A stretch of 64,000 nucleotides of DNA from JAADHI01 sp964451325 (lineage in GTDB: Bacteria > Nitrospirota > Nitrospiria > SBBL01 > JAADHI01). Shown here piece by piece: positions 18,038 through 25,671 of this stretch. Location: the NCBI GenBank assembly GCA_964451325.1, contig CAYVHO010000005.1:124001-188000 (forward strand), written 5' to 3'. The first letter of the stretch is position 1; the number at the start of each line of letters is the position of its first letter. The notes beneath the pieces are model-generated. The model had not been told where the DNA came from, searched no databases, and saw nothing but the letters and a program-made list of their open reading frames with translations. The translations under genes and the position numbers were made by a program.

Positions 18038-19271
18038 AAAATTTGAAGGTCAGCGGATGACAGAAGTTCTACAGGAGATCAAGTCGGTTTTAGGCCCGGA
18101 TGCCGTCATTCTTTCGACACGGGAGATCAGTCGAAGACAAAAAGTACGTGGTGGCGGTTTTTTAACGATGCCAATTATTGAAGTGACGGCGGCGATTGAG
18201 GTCCCGGAACCGATAGCCACATCTTCCGTGAAAAAAGCGCCTGTTTTTGAAGGTGCTTTGCAAGCAGCTGTGCAAGGCGATATCTACAAAGAGCTTCAAA
18301 GTATCAAGGATGCAGTTGCAGACATCAGCGCAAGCGCGGCGGCATCAGAGTCCATTCCGAAGCAAGAGCAGAAGCTTGTTCCGACTGCAGAGATCTATGA
18401 AACCTGGCTCGAAATGAAAATTATGTTGAAGTCCATGACTGAGATGCGTCGGGAGGATCCGCTCTTCTCAAAAAATAAAACCCTGGGTGCACTCTTTGAA
18501 CAACTAATTTTGAGTGGGGTCGATACGGAGACGGCACAGCATCTTGTGAAGGCGGTGACAGAGAGTCTCTCTCAGGAGGATATTTGGAAACCTGAGCGGG
18601 TGCAACATTCTATTTACGATGTGATTCAGGGTTTGACCCAGGTGACTGGGCCTTTTGCTTTACAGGAATACAGTGGACTCAAGGGGCCAAAAGTGATTGC
18701 GCTCATTGGGCCGACCGGTGTGGGAAAAACAACGACCGCTGCAAAACTGGGGGTGAGTCGTCTAAAAAGAAAACAGGCGGTGACGCTCGTTTCTCTGGAT
18801 GAAACGGAAAGCGGGGGCGGGGAAATTTTGATCCAACATGCAGACCGTCATCATATCCCTGCGCTCAAAATCACGTCCTGGGATCGCTTGAAACAATTTG
18901 TTTCCGGGCGAAAAAAAGGCGAACTCATTCTGCTGGATACCGCGGGACGGAGCCATCTTAGATCCAAAGAAATCGTCTTACTTAAACGACTCATGTCGGT
19001 GGGTTTTCCTTTGGAGACTCATCTTGTGCTTTCGGCCAACACGAAGGGCAGCGATCTCTCAGACATGATCGATCAGTTTTCTGTGATTCCTATTTATTCA
19101 CTACTTTTTACAAAATTAGACGAAACCCTTACCTACGGACCCTTGTTTTCGACGATGGGTCGAAAGCGAAAACCGCTTTCTTATCTCACCACAGGGCGGT
19201 GTATTCCGGATGATATTGAATTGGCGACTCCAAAAAGGTTTACCGACTTGGTTTTGAGCCGTTCAGGATAA
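18027..19271 (+). CDS. flhF: SRP-like GTPase FlhF
   Basis: FlhF is a signal-recognition-type GTPase that sets the position, and with FlhG the number, of flagella, often polar. The 414-residue protein has an N-terminal B domain (MKIRKFEGQRMTEVLQEIKS), a helical N domain and a GTPase G domain with P-loop GPTGVGKTTTAAKLG, LLDTAGRS and TKLDET. The switch region around SLDETESGG is shorter than the DTYRIGA of typical FlhF, so nucleotide contacts may differ. Presence of FlhF and FlhG suggests polar flagellation, which is inference. Confidence 0.93.
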   Translation: MKIRKFEGQRMTEVLQEIKSVLGPDAVILSTREISRRQKVRGGGFLTMPIIEVTAAIEVPEPIATSSVKKAPVFEGALQAAVQGDIYKELQSIKDAVADISASAAASESIPKQEQKLVPTAEIYETWLEMKIMLKSMTEMRREDPLFSKNKTLGALFEQLILSGVDTETAQHLVKAVTESLSQEDIWKPERVQHSIYDVIQGLTQVTGPFALQEYSGLKGPKVIALIGPTGVGKTTTAAKLGVSRLKRKQAVTLVSLDETESGGGEILIQHADRHHIPALKITSWDRLKQFVSGRKKGELILLDTAGRSHLRSKEIVLLKRLMSVGFPLETHLVLSANTKGSDLSDMIDQFSVIPIYSLLFTKLDETLTYGPLFSTMGRKRKPLSYLTTGRCIPDDIELATPKRFTDLVLSRSG

Positions 19272-19326
19272 AAAAGTGACCACTTGGCATATTAGATTGA
19301 AGTAGAGCAGAGAGAGGGAAAATCAG

Positions 19327-20220
19327 ATGGGACAGACCGGAACAGTCAATGGCAGTGGTGAAACAGAGATCGCTGAAACACCACCTGAAGCGGCGCGTAT
19401 CCCCAAGGTTATCGCCGTCACGAGCGGCAAAGGCGGTGTTGGAAAAACAAATGTTGTGGCCAATCTCGCTGTCGCATTGGCGCGTCTGGGTAAATCTGTC
19501 GTGATTTTGGATGCCGACTTGGGTTTAGGCAATGTCGATGTGCTCTTTGGCATTATTCCAAAATACACGATTGAACACGTCTTATTGGGTGAAAAAACGC
19601 TTCCAGAAGTCATGGTTGAGGGGCCCTTGGGGATTAAAATTCTTCCAACCAGTTCCGGGTCAGAAGACCTGACACATTTAAGCCCTGAGCAGAAATTGGT
19701 TTTTTTGTCAGAGTTGGATCGACTGGAAAAAGCGGTGGATGTTTTTTTAATTGATACGGCAGCGGGGATCTCATCCAATGTGCTTTATTTTAATACGGTC
19801 GCACAGGAAATTTTAGTCATCGCAACGGCCGATCCGACATCTGTGACGGACGCTTACGCCATTATGAAAATTTTATCTAAACGACATGGGGAAAAACGCT
19901 TCAAACTCTTGGTCAACATGGCGCGCAGCCTGCGGGAGGCCAAGGAGGTTTATCGGAAATTGACCTTGGTTTCCGATCAGTTTTTAGACATCGCGATTGA
20001 GTATTGTGGCTTTATTCCCCAGGACGATTATTTGCGTATGGCCGTGATTGAGCAGCGATCTGTGGTGGACCTTTATCCCAGAGCAAAGTCGAGTGTGCGT
20101 TTTTTAGAACTTGCCGAAGAAATTCTGGCTTGGCCGATCAGTAGCATTCCGAAAGGCAATGTCCAGTTTCTCTGGAAACGTCTATTGGGAGACCCGGAAA
20201 ACACCGAGGTCTCTGATTAA
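19327..20220 (+). CDS. flhG: MinD-like ATPase FlhG (FleN)
   Basis: FlhG is a MinD/ParA-type ATPase that limits flagellar number and works against FlhF. The 297-residue protein has the deviant Walker A SGKGGVGKTN, the signature ILDADLGLGNVDVLFG and Walker B DVFLIDTAAGI. The C-terminal region may hold a membrane-binding amphipathic helix, but I cannot confirm it. It follows flhF directly and precedes fliA, a common order. Confidence 0.95.
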   Translation: MGQTGTVNGSGETEIAETPPEAARIPKVIAVTSGKGGVGKTNVVANLAVALARLGKSVVILDADLGLGNVDVLFGIIPKYTIEHVLLGEKTLPEVMVEGPLGIKILPTSSGSEDLTHLSPEQKLVFLSELDRLEKAVDVFLIDTAAGISSNVLYFNTVAQEILVIATADPTSVTDAYAIMKILSKRHGEKRFKLLVNMARSLREAKEVYRKLTLVSDQFLDIAIEYCGFIPQDDYLRMAVIEQRSVVDLYPRAKSSVRFLELAEEILAWPISSIPKGNVQFLWKRLLGDPENTEVSD

Positions 20221-20256
20221 GTCTGAGCGGATAAGTGTTTTAAATAAAATATTGGA

Positions 20257-21012
20257 ATGACCCAGATGAAGACCAGCAAAGAAGCCCAAGTTTATCAAAC
20301 AAATCCTACTCCGGGAGAGACGGATATGGATGCGCTTCTTGAAGATTTTGCACCCATGATTCGAATGATTGCACAGCGTCTGGTTTTTCGTCTGCCTTCT
20401 TCATTGGATATTGATGACTTGATGCATTCTGGTGTTATTGGGCTGATGAGTGCCCTGGATCGCTACGATCCTAAAATTAACACCCGTTTTAAAACCTATG
20501 CAGAATTTAGAATTCGAGGGGCCATGCTCGATGAAATTCGCATGCAGGACTGGGTTCCACGCTCGGTACATGATAAAAGCAAAAAACTACGGAGAGCATC
20601 TGATGATTTTATCAAAAAAGCGGGACGTCCTCCGACGGAGGAAGAACTCATCGAAGCCCTGGATATGGATCAAAAAACCTTTGATGAATTTCTTTATCAG
20701 GCACGCGGTGTGACACTTTTGAGCCTGGATGATTTGGGGGTTAAAGAGGGGGTTGAATGGCGATTGATCGAAGCCATGGCTGATCCAAATGGGGAAGACC
20801 CTTTGCTTTCTGTGCTCTCACTGGATGAAAAAAACCATCTCATTCAGGCCATCGAAGCACTGAACAAAAAAGAGCAAATTGTGATTTCGCTTTATTATCA
20901 TGAGGAATTGACTTTGAAAGAGATTGGGACCGTTTTAAGTGTTTCCGAATCGCGGGTCTGTCAACTCCACAGTAAAGCCATCATGAAATTGAAAGGAATT
21001 TTATCGCAATAA
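20257..21012 (+). CDS. fliA: Flagellar sigma factor FliA (sigma28)
   Basis: FliA directs RNA polymerase to late flagellar and chemotaxis promoters. The 251-residue protein has sigma region 2 (DIDDLMHSGVIGLMSALDRY, then RFKTYAEFRIRGAMLDEIR), region 3 (SKKLRRASDDFIKKAGRPPT) and region 4 (LTLKEIGTVLSVSESRVCQL). It ends the flagellar run. A good match to its own promoter consensus lies about 90 bp downstream at 21098-21125. No anti-sigma factor FlgM is visible in the window. Confidence 0.96.
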   Translation: MTQMKTSKEAQVYQTNPTPGETDMDALLEDFAPMIRMIAQRLVFRLPSSLDIDDLMHSGVIGLMSALDRYDPKINTRFKTYAEFRIRGAMLDEIRMQDWVPRSVHDKSKKLRRASDDFIKKAGRPPTEEELIEALDMDQKTFDEFLYQARGVTLLSLDDLGVKEGVEWRLIEAMADPNGEDPLLSVLSLDEKNHLIQAIEALNKKEQIVISLYYHEELTLKEIGTVLSVSESRVCQLHSKAIMKLKGILSQ

Positions 21013-21097
21013 AAGGTCTTTCAAAGTGATTATTTATGGTTAATATTTATAAATTTCAATAGTAAGCCCACGATCTTAGAAAATAAAAAGACAGGGC

Positions 21098-21125
21098 TAA
21101 AGAATTGGAAATGAGAAGCCGATAA
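21098..21125 (+). promoter_or_regulatory. Sigma28 (FliA) promoter upstream of chemotaxis cluster
   Basis: TAAA at 21098-21101 and a perfect GCCGATAA at 21118-21125 are separated by 16 bases; the E. coli consensus is TAAA-N15-GCCGATAA. Predicted start is near 21133. It lies just downstream of fliA and just upstream of the first chemotaxis gene, which supports FliA control of the cluster. Confidence 0.75.
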
Positions 21126-21219
21126 GAGGTGGATCGGAGGAGGAGTTTGTCATTCAAAACAGACTTCAAAATGAGATATCCAGAAAAATACCTCAGTAGA
21201 GATAGGGGTTCAATATCAA

Positions 21220-21321
21220 ATGAGTATTTTAATCTGTCCGATGGACGATCTTAGGATTTTTAGATTCAAATCTTGCGTGTTGTTTTCAGCGACTCGTTTC
21301 GAAAGTGGTGGGTGTTTATGA
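21220..21321 (+). CDS. Possible 33-residue leader ORF, coupled to MCP-like gene
   Basis: A short ORF with AGGGG about 10 bases before its ATG. Its stop (TGA 21319-21321) overlaps the preferred ATG of the next gene (21318) as ATGA, a common coupling arrangement. The peptide (starting MSILICPMDDLRIFRFK) has no recognisable family. It lies in the leader of the sigma28 transcript. It could be a chance ORF. Confidence 0.3.
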   Translation: MSILICPMDDLRIFRFKSCVLFSATRFESGGCL

Positions 21322-22577
21322 GCGCTTATTTCATGAAGGCGTGGATTTCAAGTGGTTTTGGATTTCTTGCTCTATATGGCTGGGGTGAAAATCTGGAAGC
21401 ATTTATTGTTCTGGCCCTGGTTTCTATTTCCTGGGCGGTATTGTCAAAATCTTATCTTAAGTCACATGGCGCTGTGGTGTCCCATGAGGCGGAGTGTTTA
21501 GACACTCCACTTCCTTTACAGCAGCAATCGGATACGTCTTTTGCAGTGGAAGTGACAGGGAAAAAGGCGCTTGCTGAAGAAGAGGCAGGTTCTATCTTAC
21601 AGGCTGGAGCGATATCACCCGAACGAAAACAAGACATGGAATTACAATTTTCCGCCGTTCGTAGTGAAGTCCAGCAAGTGAAAGGTTTGTTAGAAGATGC
21701 CATTGAAAAGCTGAATCAGAATTTTACTGCTTTAGAAGCAGGTACACGGGCACAGCGAGATATTATTGGAGATGTGACTTCTGATTCCAGTGTGTCGGAA
21801 GAGGAGGGAGATGGGCCCATCGATTTTGAACGTTTTGCAATGGAAACCAAAAAATTGATGGAAGAGCTCGTTGAAAACATCGTGCATACCAGTAAACACA
21901 GTATGCGACTTGTTGAAAAACTGGAAGACGTGACGGCCTTGGTTCAGAACATACTGCGGGATGTCGGTGGGGTCGATTCGATTGCCGAACAGACCAAGGT
22001 CTTGGCGATTAACGCCACCATTGAGGCGGCAAGGGCAGGAACAGCAGGTCGAGGTTTTGCCGTTGTGGCGTCCGAAGTCCGTCAGCTTTCAAATCATTCA
22101 AAGGCATTTGGCATGCGGATCGTGAAACATGTGCAAGAAATCCGAGAGGCCATCGAACGGGCTGAAAAATCCACAAATGATCTGGCTTCAAAAGACATGA
22201 ATTTTGTGCTTCAATCCAAACGGGAGACCGACAAGATGATGAAGGGTTTGAATGAACTCCATCAGAAAATGGTTGAAGGAGTGGATTCTGTTTCCACCAT
22301 CAGCGCCCAGATTACAAATAACGTGGGCAGTGCCATCACGGCACTTCAGTTTGAAGATTTGGTGCGACAATTGCTAGATGGGGTGCTCTTGCGTATGGAA
22401 AAAATAGAAGCGATTGCAAGTGGCGGAGGGGTCTGCATCATCGAAAAATCCAGTTTTTATACGGACGCCCAGGCCGAAAATGACTCCTATCAAACCGTGG
22501 GGGCGACGACGGAAAAAGGCAGTAACACCAAAGTGGTTCAAGAGAATGTGGGTGCCGGGGATATCGAATTGTTTTAA
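21318..22577 (+). CDS. Short methyl-accepting chemotaxis-like protein
   Basis: A chemoreceptor-type protein of about 419 residues with an unusually small sensory part. Two close hydrophobic N-terminal segments (WISSGFGFLALYGW and AFIVLALVSISWAVL) leave almost no periplasmic domain. A charged cytoplasmic linker follows, then an MCP hairpin with EQTKVLAINATIEAARAG and GRGFAVVASEVRQLS. It ends in GDIELF, a tail like that of CheD at 30093. A TTG at 21273 would add 15 residues; the ATG at 21318 is preferred. It sits first in the chemotaxis cluster, directly before cheY. It may be a cytoplasm-facing receptor or a scaffold. Confidence 0.85.
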   Translation: MSAYFMKAWISSGFGFLALYGWGENLEAFIVLALVSISWAVLSKSYLKSHGAVVSHEAECLDTPLPLQQQSDTSFAVEVTGKKALAEEEAGSILQAGAISPERKQDMELQFSAVRSEVQQVKGLLEDAIEKLNQNFTALEAGTRAQRDIIGDVTSDSSVSEEEGDGPIDFERFAMETKKLMEELVENIVHTSKHSMRLVEKLEDVTALVQNILRDVGGVDSIAEQTKVLAINATIEAARAGTAGRGFAVVASEVRQLSNHSKAFGMRIVKHVQEIREAIERAEKSTNDLASKDMNFVLQSKRETDKMMKGLNELHQKMVEGVDSVSTISAQITNNVGSAITALQFEDLVRQLLDGVLLRMEKIEAIASGGGVCIIEKSSFYTDAQAENDSYQTVGATTEKGSNTKVVQENVGAGDIELF

Positions 22578-22642
22578 TCATACAGGGGTGGCTGTAGGGG
22601 CAAGATATTTGTCTTTATTTCATTAAGAAGGAGGAAGGTTCC

Positions 22643-23008
22643 ATGGGAAAGTCTGTTTTAGCCGTTGATGATTCGAAGTCAATGCGGCAGATGGTTGTTT
22701 TTACCCTGAAAGGTGCAGGCTACGATGTCGTTGAGGCGGTGGATGGTCAGGATGCCCTGACTAAGTCAAAATCCAAAGTATTTAATCTTGTTTTGACCGA
22801 TCAGAATATGCCGAACATGGATGGTTTATCTCTGATTCGGGCATTGCGTGGTTCTCCGAAATATAAACAAACCCCCATTTTAATGTTGACGACGGAATCA
22901 AGTGACACCATGAAAAGTCAAGGCAAGGCCGTGGGGGCGACGGGTTGGTTGGTCAAACCCTTTGATCCCGCAAAATTGCTGATGGTGGTTAAAAAAGTGA
23001 TTGGCTAA
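22643..23008 (+). CDS. cheY: Chemotaxis response regulator CheY (cluster 1)
   Basis: A single-domain receiver of 121 residues that carries phosphoryl signal from CheA to the flagellar switch or another output. It has the acidic pair VDDSKSMR, the phospho-acceptor Asp near 53 (LVLTDQNMPNMDG), the conserved Thr (MLTTES) and Lys (LVKPFDP). A strong AAGAAGGAGGAAGG ribosome site precedes the ATG. It lies just before cheA. Three CheY-like proteins occur in the window, and which one binds FliM cannot be told from sequence. Confidence 0.95.
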   Translation: MGKSVLAVDDSKSMRQMVVFTLKGAGYDVVEAVDGQDALTKSKSKVFNLVLTDQNMPNMDGLSLIRALRGSPKYKQTPILMLTTESSDTMKSQGKAVGATGWLVKPFDPAKLLMVVKKVIG

Positions 23009-23069
23009 AGGCCTGCTTCTCCTGGAAATGGGGGGACGCGGGCAAATGATGCAATAAGAAGGAGGAAGT

Positions 23070-24983
23070 ATGGATTTTGATAAAAGCCAATTCTTTCAGG
23101 TGTTTTATGAAGAGACGGCCGAGCATCTCGTTGCAATGGAAGCGTTACTGATCAATCTGGATATTGCATCGCCGGATTCGGAAGATTTGAATGCCATTTT
23201 CCGTGCGGTTCATTCGATTAAAGGCGGTGCGGGGACCTTTGGTTTTGACAAACTCACCAAGGTTGCACATGCTTTTGAGACCGTACTCGATAAAATAAGA
23301 AAATCAGAATTAGCACTCAAAAGTGAAATGGTCGATATCTTTCTGGAAGGGGGAGATGTCTTAAATGAAATATTAGAGGCCTATAAAGAAGAGGGTGAAA
23401 TTGATATGACCTCTTCCATTGACATCATCGAACGCCTTAAGGCGGTTTCGGGTGATGTATTGAAAACGGAAGAAAGTCCTAAAAAAACAAAGACAAAAGC
23501 CAAAGTAAAAACCCAAAAAGCCTCTGAATCCCCTGATGAAGCAGCAGAAACAGAAGACGAACTCGGTTTTGGTTTTTTTGACGATGATCCAAAAATTAAG
23601 ACGAGTGACTCAGAATCCCTTGCGGATGTCCAGTCTCAAGACGAGGTCGAAGATTCGGGCTATGGTTTTTTTGATACGGATGAAGATACCGATTCAGTTT
23701 CAGTTGAGGCGATAGCCGAAAAAACGATTGCCCCTCCCCCCATTTCAAAAGGCCCCACTGCAAAGGCCCGTCCAGAAAAAGCCGCAAAGGCTACGGCTGA
23801 AGCGACTTCTATTCGTATTGGTGTTGAAAAAGTAGATCAACTGTTTAATCAAGTGGGTGAAATTGTGATTACACAGGCCATGTTGGCACAAACGGCTTCT
23901 CACCTTGATCCGGCCATTTTTGAGAAATTAGAAAATGGGCTCGCGCAATTGGAGCGCAATACCCGTGATCTACAAGAAAGTGTCATGGCCATACGCATGG
24001 TGCCGATTCGCATGGTGTTTAGCCGTTTTCCCCGGCTCGTGCGTGACATGAAAAAGGCATTCGGCAAAGAACTTGAATTGGTTATGATCGGAGAAGAAAC
24101 CGAAATTGACAAAGGGTTTATCGAAAAACTTTCTGATCCGCTCACCCATTTGTTGCGAAATAGTTTTGATCACGGGATTGAATCCCCTGATGACCGTAAA
24201 GCCGCCGGAAAAGACCCCATGGGAACGATTATTTTGGAGGCCTCTCATCAGGGTGGGAATGTGGTCATTGAAGTGAGAGACAACGGTGCAGGTTTAAATC
24301 GGGAGCGCATCCTGGCAAAAGCGGCTGAGCAGGGGATTGCCGTACCAGAAAATATTTCGGATGGAGAGGTTTGGAATCTTATTTTTGCCCCGGGTTTTTC
24401 GACCGCTAAAAAAGTCAGTGATATTTCAGGCCGCGGTGTGGGGATGGATGTCGTCAAAAAAAATGTTCAATCCATGGGCGGCATGGTCGAGATCGAATCC
24501 GAAGCGGGTGTTGGAAGCCGTTTCATCATTCGACTTCCGCTGACGCTCGCCATTATCGAGGGCATGGTGGTCAAGGTCGGAAAGGAGGTTTACATCCTCC
24601 CGATTACCTCCATTGTGGAATCCATTCGACCCCAGGCAAGCGAGATCAAAACCATTATGGAGCGGGGTGAATTGGTGAATATGCGCGGAGAATACTTGCC
24701 CATCGTGCGCCTGTCAGAGCTATTTGGCACACATTCAGAGGTGACAGACCCGACAAAAGGGGTTTTGTCCGTCATTGAGTCTGATGGGGGGCGTGTGGCT
24801 GTTTTGGTGGATGAATTGCTGGGTCAGCAACAGGTTGTCATCAAAAGCATGGAAACCAATTTCAAGAAGGTGAATGGCATTGCGGGGGCGACCATTTTAG
24901 GGGATGGACATGTCGCTTTTATTATCGATGTGCGTGCCATTCGTTCTTTTGCGAAGCATGAAGAACAGATGTTCGTGGGGTAA
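23070..24983 (+). CDS. cheA: Chemotaxis histidine kinase CheA (cluster 1)
   Basis: CheA autophosphorylates in receptor arrays and passes phosphate to CheY and CheB. The 637-residue protein has an N-terminal Hpt domain (phospho-His in FRAVHSIKGGAGTFGF, near residue 49) and a long Lys/acidic linker (about 130-245) in place of a clear P2 domain. Then come a dimerisation domain (IRIGVEKVDQLFNQVGEIVI), a HATPase domain (LLRNSFDHGIESP, DNGAGLN) and a C-terminal CheW-like domain. It is preceded by cheY and followed by cheW. A strong AAGAAGGAGGAAG ribosome site is present. Confidence 0.96.
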   Translation: MDFDKSQFFQVFYEETAEHLVAMEALLINLDIASPDSEDLNAIFRAVHSIKGGAGTFGFDKLTKVAHAFETVLDKIRKSELALKSEMVDIFLEGGDVLNEILEAYKEEGEIDMTSSIDIIERLKAVSGDVLKTEESPKKTKTKAKVKTQKASESPDEAAETEDELGFGFFDDDPKIKTSDSESLADVQSQDEVEDSGYGFFDTDEDTDSVSVEAIAEKTIAPPPISKGPTAKARPEKAAKATAEATSIRIGVEKVDQLFNQVGEIVITQAMLAQTASHLDPAIFEKLENGLAQLERNTRDLQESVMAIRMVPIRMVFSRFPRLVRDMKKAFGKELELVMIGEETEIDKGFIEKLSDPLTHLLRNSFDHGIESPDDRKAAGKDPMGTIILEASHQGGNVVIEVRDNGAGLNRERILAKAAEQGIAVPENISDGEVWNLIFAPGFSTAKKVSDISGRGVGMDVVKKNVQSMGGMVEIESEAGVGSRFIIRLPLTLAIIEGMVVKVGKEVYILPITSIVESIRPQASEIKTIMERGELVNMRGEYLPIVRLSELFGTHSEVTDPTKGVLSVIESDGGRVAVLVDELLGQQQVVIKSMETNFKKVNGIAGATILGDGHVAFIIDVRAIRSFAKHEEQMFVG

Positions 24984-25060
24984 TTTGGGGCCTTTGTCTT
25001 TTGCGCAAGGGGTGACAGTGATCAGGTCAAAAAAGGGAATGTTCTCCAATATCGGGGAAG

Positions 25061-25594
25061 ATGAAAGGAGGCACAGTGTCTATTGCAACAGAATCGGCGA
25101 AGAAGTCACAGGATGATCAAATGGGTTTCGCGGCAGATGGGGATCAATATCTCACCTTTGCACTTGGAGAAGAACAATATGGGGTACAAATTCTCCGAGT
25201 CCAGGAAATTAAGGGATACACCGGCGTAACGCGTATTCCGAATACACCGGACTATGTAAAAGGGGTCCTAAATTTACGGGGCACCATTGTTCCCATCGTG
25301 GATTTGCGTATGAAGTTTGGCATGGAACAGCAGGAATACGACAAAAAAACCGTAATTATCGTTGTCGAGGTCAAGGGACGCATTATGGGCATTATTGTGG
25401 ATGCGGTCTCAGATGTCATGAATATTGCCGCAAAAGACATTCAACCTGCGCCGGAATTTGGAAACATGGTGGATGTGGGTTTTATCAACGGCATTGGCAG
25501 TTATGGTGAAAAGCTGGTGGCTTTTTTGGATATCGACCGTGTGCTTTCGGTTTCGGGTGGCGAAGAGTTTGATGTTCCAGAGACTGAGCACTGA
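25061..25594 (+). CDS. cheW: Chemotaxis coupling protein CheW (cluster 1)
   Basis: CheW links receptors to CheA. The 177-residue protein has the family core YLTFALGEEQYGVQILRVQE, YVKGVLNLRGTIVPIVDLR and GIIVDAVSDVM. The ATG at 25061 is one start. A GTG at 25076 in the same frame has the strong site AAAGGAGG only 4 bases upstream and may be the real start (172 residues). The protein core is unaffected. It lies between cheA and the globin receptor. Confidence 0.94.
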   Translation: MKGGTVSIATESAKKSQDDQMGFAADGDQYLTFALGEEQYGVQILRVQEIKGYTGVTRIPNTPDYVKGVLNLRGTIVPIVDLRMKFGMEQQEYDKKTVIIVVEVKGRIMGIIVDAVSDVMNIAAKDIQPAPEFGNMVDVGFINGIGSYGEKLVAFLDIDRVLSVSGGEEFDVPETEH

Positions 25595-25671
25595 TTATTT
25601 GCATGAGATGGGGTGGGTCTTCTTAGATTTTCCATTTTTGAAGTTCTAAAGAAATAGGAGAGAACAGAATC

